Below are positions 23,910 to 35,194 of a stretch of 64,000 bases of DNA, in pieces. Location: positions 12,814,501 through 12,878,500 of the forward strand of contig AP031352.1 of NCBI GenBank assembly GCA_037833965.1, in the 5' to 3' direction. Both the position numbers and the translations under genes were made by a program. Each line of letters starts with the position of its first letter. The stretch's first letter is position 1. The notes under the pieces are model-generated. The model was not told where the DNA came from, made no database searches, and was given only the letters and a program-made list of their open reading frames with translations. This DNA is from Marchantia polymorpha subsp. ruderalis. Its lineage: Eukaryota; Streptophyta; Marchantiopsida; Marchantiales; Marchantiaceae.

Positions 23910-26900
23910 GTTGAAAGTCGTACGTGGACTTCGATACTGGTTAGTTTCACTTACAAAAGTCTTAAATGGCAATTTTCATACTTGTTTTTTTTCCCACTCT
24001 ACCTAGATAGGCTCCAATGTGGCTCAAAAGAAGTGGTACGGGGTTTTTTCTCCTCATTTCTTCCTTGTAGTTGGTGTACTTGTCCTACTTTCGAAGAGGA
24101 GGCGGATAATTATATGTATTTTCAATCGGTGTTTCAGATCGCTATGCTTTTGCTTCAGTAACCATGGTAGTGTAGTTGCTTCATTCTGGAACTCGAAATC
24201 TGCTGATGTCAGTCTGAACTGGATCCTTAATGTATGGTTATCCTTAACGTATTTATAAAATCACCGTTCTTGGATTCTGGGACGGTAGATCAGTATCTGA
24301 TTATAATTTTGCTTTTTCTGATACAGCTTTTATGGTGTCAACGAAGGATGCAAGTGCGATGACAAGTCCTCATGCAACCCTTGCAATTGCAAATGAGAGA
24401 GAACAACTCCAATTTATGCTGTTTATATTCCACGAAGTCATCCTCAGTCGACTGAGGATGATGAGCTGTAGCGAAAGTTTTGCAGATCATGTATGCAGTG
24501 GCTTTAGGACGCACTCATCACTTTCTGGAAGTTTGACTGTGCTTTCAGTTGACAGTTCGCAGCTTTAGAGTTTTTGTATCGGAACAAAATTGGAATAGAG
24601 CTACATTGTGCACTACACATTAATTTTTCTGTACACTCGGATTTTTCTACCGTCTCAGACTTATTTGAATTATGAATTTGAAGCCTTGGAGGCTAATTTT
24701 GAATCTTTTTGTATTGTGAGATGTAAGCGTGGTTTTTAGTACCAGTTTGGTTCATGGAAGCTGTAAGTTAGGAGATAGTCAATCTACATGGTGGCACACA
24801 GGTCGAAAGCAAAAATATAGGGTCACATGAAAGGGAGAGAAACATACTCAACAAATCTAGCTCAATGATAAGAGATACAAAGAAAAGGAATCGGGACTAC
24901 CTTCTCCATAAAAAGTCATTTCTTGTTCAAACAATATCCCCCGCCTATTTCTGTGTGTTTATAAACGCAGAGATGTGAGATGTAATTGTGAAACATATAG
25001 CTCATTTTGTATTAACTGCTGTCGGGTGAAGAAACTTACTGTATGTTCCGACCAATTTTAATTGATGTTTGAATTTTTTCATAGATATGGATCAAACTTC
25101 GATTGCGATTCTGCTTTGTATCGCAATGTAACTTGATCACTGAACTTGACAACTGACAAAGGAAACATGCATAGCTTGGTAAAACTCCTTAATATGTCAC
25201 ATTTTCATATCACTTGTAGGTGCTCTTCTCTCCGTCGTCGTGTATTTACCCTCCATTCATTTAGAGGAGCAAGATCTGTTGCCCATATGAGGTCCAGGTA
25301 AATATCTGAACTTGTTACATCCGATTCCGTGTACGCTTGAAACGCTCATATACCCGAAATTGGAATCAATAGTTTAGATTCAACACTCGGTACTATGGAA
25401 TTTAATAGATGATCTATACTCTTGAGAGACGTGAAGTAGCACTTGCTCAGCCAGGGCGAGGAGTATATGGTCTTCAGGTCATAGCAGGTTCATATCAACG
25501 GGTACAGTTTGTATAAATGTTACCATAGATCAGAAAAAGTGTCAGGAACTTAAAAGATTGTCACTCTCTCTTATATCCATACATAAGAATAGACTAAGCT
25601 CAAACACGTCTCAGACATCCTTTTAGTAAGAGTTTGGTTCACCGACATATCTCCCTTCCGTTCAGAAATTGAGCAAGAGCCCTCGAAGATTATCAAAGAA
25701 GAAGAATTTTAATCAGATTTGGAACGTTGTTGTCAGGTCTCCATGTACCGTAATGTTGGACTTTACCTGTGACATAATTAATACTCTGCTGTAGATCATA
25801 CTGAAACTGAAATGAATGTAACCAGATAGAGAGGACCCGTCAAGATATTAAATTCTGCACGCCTCCTTATTACCAGTTTTCTAGACAGAGTGTGACTAGC
25901 CCAGTAATACGTGTAGGGCATGAATCTCATATTTTTTCTGCTGTAAATTTCACTCGGAATGATCTGATCCATCTGAGGTCCAAACTTTTGACCTCTCAGA
26001 TAACCAGTTCTACAAACTCCTCGTATGCTCATAAATGATGGGCTTTGCAAGTTCTTCTTGGCAATGAAAATCTTCTTATAGAAGATACCCTCAATTCATG
26101 ACTTACTGATCATGAGTGTTACAGACTTAACCAAGAATCTCAAGTGCGTTTTTTCTTTTGTAGCTTTAAGTACAGCACTTCAAGAATCGTCTCTTGTATA
26201 TGCGAGTTGCTTTGGTTTGACCATCAGCCGGTCTTGATGTTGCTGGAGTCGAATCAAATATCGTCCTCTTCAGTGCATAAATTTGTTCTATACCAGTATA
26301 TACCGAGGAAGATAGTTTGCCCATTCCTGCCATTTTCAGATGAGTCATTCATTCCGGTTGAGGGCATCTCATGGTTGCCGGGTCCGCCGACCCTCCCCGC
26401 AAAGTGTTCTTATAGTCCATCGTTAGATCCGTCTGCCGGAAAGCGGAGCGATCTAATTCAATCACTTTGATGCTCCACCGGAAAATTGAGTGCCAATGAA
26501 AAACCTGCCCGCACAATCTTCCATCTTTGGTCCAAAAGAGGAGAGTCGCAGCGAAAAGAAGAACTTCCGTCACGGGTCACTGCAGGATGACACCTGCCTC
26601 GGTCTATGAAGGCCCTATATAGGGGCTATGTATAAGTTTGTGCAGCTAAACCCGTCCAGAGAATAGAGTGATGGCGATGTTTTAGCCCCGGTGCTGTTAA
26701 TGTGTAATCTAAGATCATCAAACCATGTGGCAGTGCTCAAGTGCAAGCATCTGATAAAGAGGTAACCGAGCAGGCCAGAAAATGACATGATCTCAATGTG
26801 AACATAAGCGTCGGACATTTTCTCATTGGTATATTATCAGACCTACCATTCGGCTTATCGGTGGTCCCAAATATATAATAATAATAAATTCTTAATTCTT

Positions 26901-27004
26901 AACTGGCCCTTCGTCTTCAGAGTGAACTGGTCTCGTCATGCATGCATGCCATCACGCCTCCTTGTGCACAGTCGAAAATCATAGTCCCTTCGAGATCAAC
27001 GTGG
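23910..27004. other. No recognisable gene
   Basis: Mostly AT-rich, with short ORFs on both strands and no family resemblance. A 24-bp perfect palindrome lies at 24439-24462. A CAG acceptor-like site before a 78-codon ORF (24332) might be a further exon of the upstream gene, but the preceding TGA at 23907-23909 makes that unnecessary. Confidence 0.4.
24439..24462. repeat. 24-bp perfect palindrome
   Basis: TCATCCTCAGTC joined directly to its reverse complement GACTGAGGATGA, centred on a GTCGAC site, in otherwise ordinary sequence. Confidence 0.95.
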
Positions 27005-27630
27005 TTAGTAGGGCCTCTCTCCGACGTAGTTGCCAGGAGGATCGTAGTTGCAGCCGACAAACGTACCTCCTCCAGGACATGAGGCCGAGGCGCAACCGAC
27101 TCTTTGCGTCGACCTCCAGACGACCTGCGCATCAAGTTCTCAGAGTCTCAGATCATGACCACCACATTCATCATATTCAATCTTCACAGCCAAGCATTTG
27201 GCCCGGCGGACAATTGCTGCAGAATTGAATGGACTGTTCTGCTTTGATCTGCTCGCACCTGAGTGTAATGGCCACAGACTTTGCCTGCGTTGCATGAATT
27301 TGTCGAGATGGAGTAGTCGTTCTTCTCATCGACCCATGCTGCCACGGCATCGGAAGGAGGGCTGCTGTTCGCGCTTGTCCAGTACAGATTCTCACCGTAG
27401 CCACTATCGGAGTGGACGAGGCGACAGTCGTCTGTGTTCGCCTGGCTGTTGGCATGATCCTGAGCGAATTGGGCCAGGTCGTCGTCCCACTGGAGGTCCG
27501 GAACGTTGACCTCTCTGCGCGCTTCGTTGTGTGGATCCACGTACTGTGAAGCTATGGACTGAGCACAGACTGGGCCGATCGAAACGAGTATGAGAGCAAA
27601 AGCGAGAAGACATATTTTCGAATCCATCAT
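27005..27630 (-). CDS. PR1: Pathogenesis-related protein 1 (CAP superfamily), two exons
   Basis: Exons 27630..27259 and 27124..27005 (phase 0, GT-AG) encode 163 residues, the usual PR-1 size. A signal peptide ([20 protein letters not shown], cleavage near residue 24) precedes the CAP domain. Visible landmarks are H34 in DPHNEAR, E80 in [13 protein letters not shown] plus VVW across the intron (H121), and the CAP2-type [12 protein letters not shown]. Six cysteines (69, 113, 119, 135, 140, 149) fit the three disulfides of the family. PR-1 proteins are secreted, bind sterols, release the CAPE peptide from the C-terminus and are induced in defence. The C-terminal [14 protein letters not shown] is well conserved. 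An upstream in-frame ATG at 27675 overlaps the TATA box and was rejected. Confidence 0.95.
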
Positions 27631-27674
27631 GCATCTGCCACTTGTGCTGCTTACTTCTGGAGCTCGGAGCTTCA

Positions 27675-27685
27675 CCTTTTATACA
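27675..27685 (-). promoter_or_regulatory. TATA box of the PR-1 gene
   Basis: The minus strand reads GTATAAAAGG, with TATAAAA at 27683-27677, about 47 nt upstream of the chosen ATG. This predicts a 5' UTR of roughly 15-25 nt and supports the start at 27630 over the upstream ATG. Confidence 0.7.
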
Positions 27686-27689
27686 AACA

Positions 27690-29426
27690 CTTCTGGCACA
27701 CCTCAAGATCGACTCTAGCATGTGGTTGTCGTTGTCGTTGTGGACGTGAAGCGCATGTCATTGTGGCCTCTTGACCCCGGTAGACATTTCAGATCATACC
27801 ACGATCGATCAGTCTTTCTTCTCGTCTCGCCCTCGGTACGTCTTGTCGTATTTGAGACCGAGGAGATTCAGAGGTGCTTCACAGATCTCCGTGATTTGTT
27901 TAGCGAGTATGGTGATCATTCGTGTGCGGGAGGTATATCTGATAATGAGCAAGTTCAACGTGGACCGGAGGTCGTTTCTTCAAATTGATCTGAGACCTCT
28001 GCGTTTTGCACTTTTTAGAGTTGGATTTGTAACCAGAAGAAATACTCTACATTCAATTTTGTTCGGTGAAACTTCCATCCCATCAAAAGCTGCACGTCAG
28101 GAAACCACTTCACCCTTTTCTATCTCCAAGTTTTGAGTGGTCAACAGTGTAGCCTACTGTGTCAAATTTGCCACTGCGATTGACATGTTCTGGCACGGTG
28201 TGCACCGAAAAGCATGATGTCGTCATGTGGATCTGTTCAATCTTCATCAGTCTCATCTTGCAATTGAACCACAAGAACCGCTTGAAAGCCACACTCATTT
28301 GGCTACCTCTAATGCTCGCTTTCGCTGTCAACGCGTCAAGTCAACAATCATTATCCTCGTAGGAACTCATTCATGGTTACAGTTTTGTACTCCACAACTG
28401 TCATTCTCGTCCTCTGCCATCAGTCTGACCTGACTGTGACAATCCTCTCTTAGTCCTGGTCTGCTGATATTCTTCGATTTCTGATGGAAATTACCTGGTA
28501 TAATCATTGTCGACTAACGATCAAGTCCTCCGGTCAACTGACCTTTTCCGTTAATCCTGTTACTTCAGATTCTTTATTAGCTTATTTTTCCGCTTAACTG
28601 TTTCTATTCCCTCAATAGCAATTCTCAACACGGCGGTGTGCATCACAAGATTTCATTTCCAATCTCCTTCTCCCGACACTTCCAGCAAACAAAGAAGCTC
28701 ACTGCAGTCTCTGCTGACTTCTCCAAATTTCTTATACCCAGGACTTTATCGTGGTTTGGTGACGCACATATTCACAGGAATGTAGAAGAAGTAGAGCTGT
28801 TTAAAACAGGTGAGAGGAAGGAAGCCAGTTTTGAACACGACAGGGCCGAGGAAGCTTTTTCTCTGCTGCAGACTCTGATCGGCTTTAAATCATTGCCAAG
28901 AAATTTAGAGATGTGAATCAGTTCTTTGATTCGACATGCACGTACAAGTTACACTCCAGTGACCATCCCAGCGTATACATAGTTCGCTTGCTTGATGGGC
29001 ATAAAAACCATCATTGCGGTCAAACCGCAATCAGAGATCGCAATGCTGGAACAAGTAGAAGATATAAAGCGCTTCAGTGATATGATTTTACGTACAAGTA
29101 ACAGCATTGATGTAACGGTTTACGGGCTGGGGTAGGAGATGCTCGAGCAACCAGCAGGTATTGGAGTGACCTACTTTAGCTATCCAGTGCTATAATCGAC
29201 ACCGAACATTAATTCTGATCTTATCTACAAGACCCTCACAATTGAACACTCCCTCACGTATGACACTTTGCGTGTCACGTCTCCTTCTGAGGCACGGTGA
29301 CATCAGCCCAGTGAATAGTTGTTTATGTGTTTCTTGGAGATTTCGTCAATCCAAATCTACATGCTTGCTGTCCGACCTGTGCGTTGGACTTCCCGGGCCT
29401 CTTTCTCTTTCTTGTTTTGGTTGTCT
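27690..29426. other. No recognisable gene
   Basis: Stop-dense sequence upstream of PR-1. A 92-codon plus ORF at 28638 (ends KSLPRNLEM) has no family match. A short hairpin lies near 29015 (ATTGCGGT, CAA loop, ACCGCAAT). Confidence 0.35.
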
Positions 29427-30219
29427 TCAAAAGCGTTTCGTTCTATAGAGACATGTAGTAAATCCACAGATTTGATCTCCGATCAAAACCTGTGAATAAT
29501 ACGAGCTGAAGTATGTGGCAAGGCCTGGGTTTGTGTTGGTCAAAAAGTTCATTCTCAAGTGCACTTTGTGCACATTATCGTTGTCCCATTTCCATACGAA
29601 ACTAACAACGACTGACTTCGAGAGTGGAGTCACAAGGTCTCCATCACCAATTGCGAACACGGAGCTGCGCTCTGTTAGAAGATTATTCACGTCTCACACA
29701 TGGAATATTTCATTGTGTCACTTTGTTGGCACGTCATGTAACTGGCGGTGCACGCACGAATCACCATATCCGCAATCTAGAGTGTAGGAAAGGCTGTCAA
29801 AAGCACTAGATTTAGATTCAAAACAGTGTCTGACGGTTGGTTAGAGAATCCAGCTGATCAGAGGAGCTGATGTAGATTTGCATATGAAAGAGAACAAGAA
29901 ATGTCCACTCTGTGAAGATGATACTCGGTTGCTTGCTTTGCTGGCGTTCGGGCGTTTTATCCTCGCTGAGAAGATGCCAGCAATCTATGGCACTTGCATT
30001 ATACAGTGTGATTGTCGAATCTTGCTTGAAGTAGTGAGCAAATATCACTGTCTGTGGCACCATATGAGCTTGGGCTCGAGCTCCTCCCGTGCTAGATCTG
30101 TCAGGCATTCCATTGACGAGGGCCACAAGGTTCCCGGGTGCAGGATCATCGGTGGGACACACGACCTTCACTTGAACTCGCCAAGCTTTGTTGGAATTTT
30201 CGCGGCAGGATTCGACCAA
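29427..30219 (-). other. Uncertain, probably decayed gene
   Basis: Two minus-strand ORFs look protein-like. 30219..29818 has AWRVQVKVVCPTDDPAPGN, VALVNGMPD and TITLYNASAIDCW. 29690..29427 has SVVVSFVWKWDNDNVHKVHL and NPGLATYFSSYYSQVLIGD. They are in tandem on one strand with no clear splice linking them. A TATATA motif at 30236-30241 sits too close to the 30219 ATG for that to be the start, and stops separate the blocks. I do not recognise the family. It could be a broken extracellular beta-sandwich protein, but that is only an impression. Confidence 0.25.
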
Positions 30220-31936
30220 TCAATTGAGCTCTGAGTATATAAGAGATCCCGATTCCCATCCCAAATGTAAACTTGGGCAAATACAGGTGGTAGGTCAAAG
30301 GGGAAGTTCTTAGAAAGGCGTATCTCTCGAAATAGAACAAACTCTGCAGAAGCAGTGATGGCTGGCACTATTGACTCATGTTTTGATAGTAGCATTCGTT
30401 GTTTTTCAATTCGAACAGTGTACACAAATTAGAGACAACTCTGCAATGCTATATCCCAAAGCTTAGAAGTTGACTGATCGAGCTCACTGTTCCTTTCAGA
30501 TCTCGGATCCTTGTACTTTCTAATCTAGTCAAGATAACACTTTCAATTATGAGAACTAACATATTGTAGAATTAATATGAAGGTTAGAAAAGTGAAAGAA
30601 AGATATAAAATACATTTGGGCACTTATGTTCCAGCCAAAAAAAAAAATGTCGCGATTGTCGACTTGCGCTGTGTTGCAAGTCGGTGCCGCCGTGAATTAT
30701 AAAATGGAGGCACTCACTTGATTCCACGGAACTAAGACTGTGTTGTATTTGTAGACAATGTTCCCGATATGATTCCGGCAGTCACGAGACTAGATGAAGC
30801 TTTGACCTGCCGACCGCTGAGTACAAGCACTCATCCTTGAATCTGCTGCCATAATTTCAAAACTAGTGAGTTGCGAGCATCATTTACAGACTTCATACAT
30901 CGACACCCATTACAGGGTCCGCATGGAAGTTTGTAGTACCAGTATCCAGACATGCTCCAGGATTCTCATCTGTTCTTGCACTTGCTTAGGGAAATTGACG
31001 AATGCTCTCGCTTTGACTGACATCACACATTCGAGCCGTAAATAAGCTGTGAGGTGTGAGGTCGGTGTTGGCTGTGTCCTCTGTCGAATGGATCCACAGA
31101 TGGAAGCTACGAGAGGCGTAGACAAATCGCAGACTCGCAAAGCCTGAGATCTGGTGATCTGGAGGAGACAATGGTGGGGAAGTTCTTAACTTTCTCTGCT
31201 GGGTGCAACTTCCTTGCCATACATAGGAAGAACGATCGAAGATTGTGTACAGAATTCAAGTATCGTCAGCGGCGACAAGGAGTTAGCAGGCTGGTTTAGA
31301 GCGAGCAGGCAGGACAGGGCGGCGGCTAGATGAAACATGATTGGGGCTGATCATGCAGCAACCAATAGCTGCCGCTATTGCATGACTCTCACCGTTGCTC
31401 GAAGCCGTCAGCTGACACATTTAGCTCTACACATTCCTGCGTACAGCCAAGATGTCGATCGCCATGCACTGATCATGGATGGACTGGCCTGGCAACCGAT
31501 GAACAAACGAAGCGGAAGATAACAGAAGCGACGGCAGCACGTGAAGAGTTTCCCGGCCGAGCCAGCCGCCGAAAACAAACTGCCCTTTCCTCTTTTGAGA
31601 GTCAGCGGTATCTGGTCCTGCAAGGATTGGGGCCTAGCCCCATCCCTCATGCTTTCTATCTCGGTTTCAAGGCGTAACACTTTTGCAAGTACAGTACTGC
31701 TAAGTTTGACGAGAACATTCATTCCTTCTGACAGTTGTGTGTCTTTGCAAGATGAAAGCCGCGCAGTGTCTCAAAGACTCGTAAAAGAAGGGAGGGAGTG
31801 CTGAGGGTCGCAAAACGAGGTGCATGTTGTACTGGAGTTGTAGAGTATTCCACAGGTTTGTTTCAACTCAGGAAAAGTCTACAGCTTTTGGCCATTACAT
31901 TTACCATACATAACAGATGAATGCGATGTCCCACGG

Positions 31937-32182
31937 TTAGAACACTAAGCTTTGTGACTGAGACATGTCGTCGACTTTCTCATCTACACTCCTGAAGAAA
32001 ACACTGTTTTCCTTTCTCCCTTCCATCCTCCATGCGTACGATGGATGGACGAGCGATCGAGCCGAGAATCTTTGAGCTCCGAAATTGATGTACAGCAGCT
32101 GATATGGTCTCAGACTTCCGGCAGATCTGAAAGGACCTGAGCTTTCGAGCTTGTCGTCCACGCTATGCACATAACGGCACAC
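31937..32182 (-). other. 81-codon ORF conserved in both duplication arms
   Basis: Starts MCRYVHSVDDKLESSGPFRS and ends DMSQSQSLVF. The counterpart at 47031..47276 (plus) differs at only two residues visible to me. No signal, domain or family is seen. Conservation may reflect only the youth of the duplication, since other frames are open too. Confidence 0.2.
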
Positions 32183-32610
32183 ATCAGACTCTTTTTCATT
32201 GATGGTACATTACTTCTTTATTCCTGGTTGTTAGTAGTGACACTTCTTACATGACATGCTTACAGAATAGAGTTTTTATTTTCTTTAAACTATATACACC
32301 ATGCAGGGATGAAGGTAGGTGAGGGCCCCTACGCTTCCATTATCTGGAATAGTGTGGATATGTTGCCTAACCTTGTCACTTTGGATGGGAAGTTTTCTCT
32401 ACATGTATGTTCGGTTGCCCTATCTCAGATAGACAGATCTTGGTCATCACGAGTGAGAGCTATAAATAGTTCAAAGCACCAGGTGACCCAGTTCTCTGCC
32501 CGCAGTATGGATCCCACAGTTCAGGAGTACATCTCTGACCTCTTTTGGAATTACTGAGATTCTGATTAGAGTATGTGAAGTTTTTAATCAAGCCCGCAAT
32601 GTGATGTCAA

Positions 32611-32682
32611 TTCGTTGTAGTATAGTGGTAAGTATTCCCGCCTATCACGCGGGTGACCCGGGTTCGATCCCCGGCAGCGGTG
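32611..32682 (+). tRNA. tRNA-Asp-like gene with altered anticodon (probable pseudogene)
   Basis: The 72-nt cloverleaf is near-identical to plant tRNA-Asp: GTATAGTGGTAAGTAT D-arm, GGGTTCGATCCC T-arm. The anticodon loop reads CCTATCACG, so the anticodon is ATC instead of GTC. The first acceptor pair is also lost: position 1 is T (G in sister copies) and position 72 is T (C in sisters). An A34 that escaped or underwent deamination would change decoding of Asp codons. With the acceptor mismatch, decay is the simplest reading. Confidence 0.85.
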
Positions 32683-33057
32683 CTCGTGCGACTTCCTACT
32701 CATATTATTTTGATCCTTTGCCCATCAGACGATGGGCAGTTTAATGTTACTAAAACAAAAAGACAAGCACTAGACTGATGTTATAGTCTTGTTCAAACAC
32801 TTGTCCCTGTCATACTCAGTATACGCGCCACCCAATGACTTTGGGTGGCCGTCACATATTCTTTTGGAGAAAAGAAGTAGTAAATTAAGGGTTGGCAAAT
32901 ATGAATTCAATTGCTACCAAAACATTGTTAGTTGGCGCGAATGCATGACCCAACTGGGTTACCTGGTGCGGAAATGAGACCTCCTGAGTATGGCTTCTCA
33001 CTAGACACCTAGCCACCTACACCAACATTTCATGCTCAGCAGCTAGAGTTTCCACTC

Positions 33058-33806
33058 AGAGATGTCTTTATTGGCTCTGCTCTTTCACCCGTTACTCTTC
33101 TTCCGCTCAGATGGGTGAATACAGTATGAAGAATACGGATGAAAGACATCATATCTCAAATCCTCAATTGAGAAGTTTGCTCATTGATCCAATTTACTAA
33201 TTGCATGTCTGATTGCATCAAATATCTTCTCAGGTAATATATATGGGATTTTGGTTGTCCTTGTTCTTCGCTGCAACAAATATATATTTTTCATATGATC
33301 CTCCATAGATTTAGTCAAACAGTTCTGGACATGTACTTGAGATCACATTTCAAACGGGAAGAGATTTGATCTCTTTTCATTTCGATCTTTTTATAAGTGC
33401 ATCAGAAACAAAATTCCAGTATCTGTGAAGTTAATACATATAACAGTTTCTTTCAAGCAACTTACATCCTTTGTACTGAAGCAGAACCGTAAATCAATCT
33501 CCTCAAAAACCTCCGCACCCTACTTCTAAATACCACTGAAAGTTTCACACCAATCTACTTATCATAAATATTTTATACTGTCAAAATCTGTAAAATGTCA
33601 CTAACCGCTGCTTTTTTCCCATACTTCCAGGTGATTTCATATCTACTATGAGAAGATTGAATGCGTCAATTTCTGATTGTAACTTGTGGTCGATGAATGG
33701 AGTGTTTCATTCAGTTTTTTGAATCTTGATTTCATATTTACTTCAAAGATGAATTCACTTTTTAGAATGTGGAGCTCAATATTTACCAAATTTTGTATCA
33801 ATGTAG
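33058..33806. other. No recognisable gene
   Basis: AT-rich stretch between the duplication arm and the Roco-like remnant. If the next ORF had upstream exons they should lie here, but none was recognised. Confidence 0.35.
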
Positions 33807-35012
33807 ATGTTCATGAGACGCAAGTTGATATCGGAGCTAAATGTTTCCAAGAAGAATGTGACCTGCTCTCGACATTATCTACGCCTTTTCCTTGATGGAT
33901 ACGAGATCTATGTCGAGCAAGGAACGTCCCACAAGTATGTGGATGTTCTGATGTTACGTTCGAAGCATAAATCAAGGTCGGAGGCTCTGCAATGTGTAAT
34001 GAAGCATATCGTCCAAGAGTTGATATCATTTTGCGCATCATCCAAAGGCTGTCCAGGAGTAACGTTAGTGCTGGGTGTGATCCAAACACGTTGCGTGGAG
34101 ATGCTGGATCCGAGTGATCTAAGAGGAGCCATTCTGATTGAAGAGCTCAAATCAAACTTCATTCGTAGCATCAATGACAAACTTGAGGATATTCTGTCGG
34201 ATAGGTTGCATTTGGTGAAGGAAGAAGAGTTGTTCAACTATGAGCACTCTTGGCCCTCGATTGACGGACACACACTGGTAATATCTGAAAGAGCTAGGGA
34301 TTTGCTGCGGGAGAGCGATGTGGAAGCGGTTGTGAATGAGATCCAAAAGAAGTACGTTCAACAATTGGAATCATTTCGGCAAGCCTTCATAAGCAATAAT
34401 TTGGATCAACCTTATACTGAAAGTGAGAACATGGTTGGCAATTCAGACCGACTTGATAGGTCTAACTTCCTTAAGCTGGATGAGAGTTTGAGATCAGTGG
34501 AGAGCGTGGTCCAGAGAGTGGAGATGAAGCTGGGACAGATACTCACTTTCCATCAAGAATTCCAGTCAAGGTTGAGTGACTTCATGTCTAAAGTGGACAC
34601 GATGATTGAGTATCCTGAATCGTTTCAGCAGGCGAGAATTCCCAAGAGACCTTACGTTACAAACGATGTTGATGTTCTCTATAGGATAAGTGCAATTTTG
34701 CATGCCGGGACAACCATTCGCTTACACTTGATGTGTGAATCAGCGACTGGGTTTCACAAAGTCAAAGATCAAGAAGGTTTGAACATACGCTTGGATCTGG
34801 AAAACCTCATGTGGCTTTGAAAAACTTTTGAAATCTCATGCAAAATCGTGTATTACGCTGTAAAGGCAGGACTGGGAAGTACTCTCAGTTTGAGCCAAGC
34901 GATTCCGGATCGGAAAGATTTAGAATCAGATATTGTTAAACTAGTTAGCATTAGCGATCGTGATAGTAGGGCAGTTTGTGGTAACCCACTTTTTGTTTTT
35001 CGTCGGAATTAG
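33807..35012 (+). pseudogene. C-terminal part of a Roco/STAND-like protein with premature stop
   Basis: 337 codons are open to TGA at 34818-34820. Directly after that stop the same frame stays open for another 63 codons (KTFEISCKIVYYAVKAGLG and on) to TAG at 35010-35012. The downstream text continues the same domain (LSLSQAIPDRKDLESDI), so the TGA is an internal nonsense mutation. Content: DGYEIYVEQG, GCPGVTLV, NYEHSWPSIDGHT, a coiled segment with DESLRSVESVVQRVEMKLGQ, then RIPKRPYVTNDVDVLYRI and LHLMCESATGFHKVKDQEG. I associate this with COR-like and C-terminal regions of large LRR/Roco or STAND proteins in non-seed plants; that link is from memory. No GTPase or LRR part is present, so the copy is also 5'-truncated. 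Confidence 0.5.
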
Positions 35013-35194
35013 AACATTTTTGATTAGTAAGTACCGTGGTAGCAGCTGTAAATAGTAATCGGTACGCAAAGCCAGAGTAAAAAGAGGATCGAGGACAGTC
35101 AAGGGGTTTTGGGCTTAGGCCACAGTGGAACACTTGGAATGGAACGGGCGGTTCACGCTGCAGGACTCGCTTCGAGCACCTTCGGCGGTAGATC

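Larger units (their letters stand above)
30651..33057 (+). repeat. Left arm of a ~2.4-kb inverted duplication
   Basis: The reverse complement of this block recurs at 43563-43657 plus 46262-48574, with the gap caused by a hAT insertion. Matching starts at GATTGTCGACTTG near 30655 and runs through long, nearly identical stretches, including the tRNA-Asp unit, to ACTCTAGCTGCTGAGCATG (read on minus). Differences by eye are scattered substitutions and small indels; identity was not computed. Apart from the tRNA-like gene the arm holds no recognisable protein gene. ORFs such as 32182..31937 on minus and 31337..31522 on plus are open in both arms, but several overlapping frames share that property. 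Confidence 0.93.

Noticed and set aside
26349-26818. Minus ORFs of 67-74 codons
   Set aside because: No start, splice or family evidence.
27631-27675. Upstream in-frame ATG for PR-1
   Set aside because: It adjoins the TATA box, so it would not be transcribed; the downstream ATG begins a proper signal peptide.
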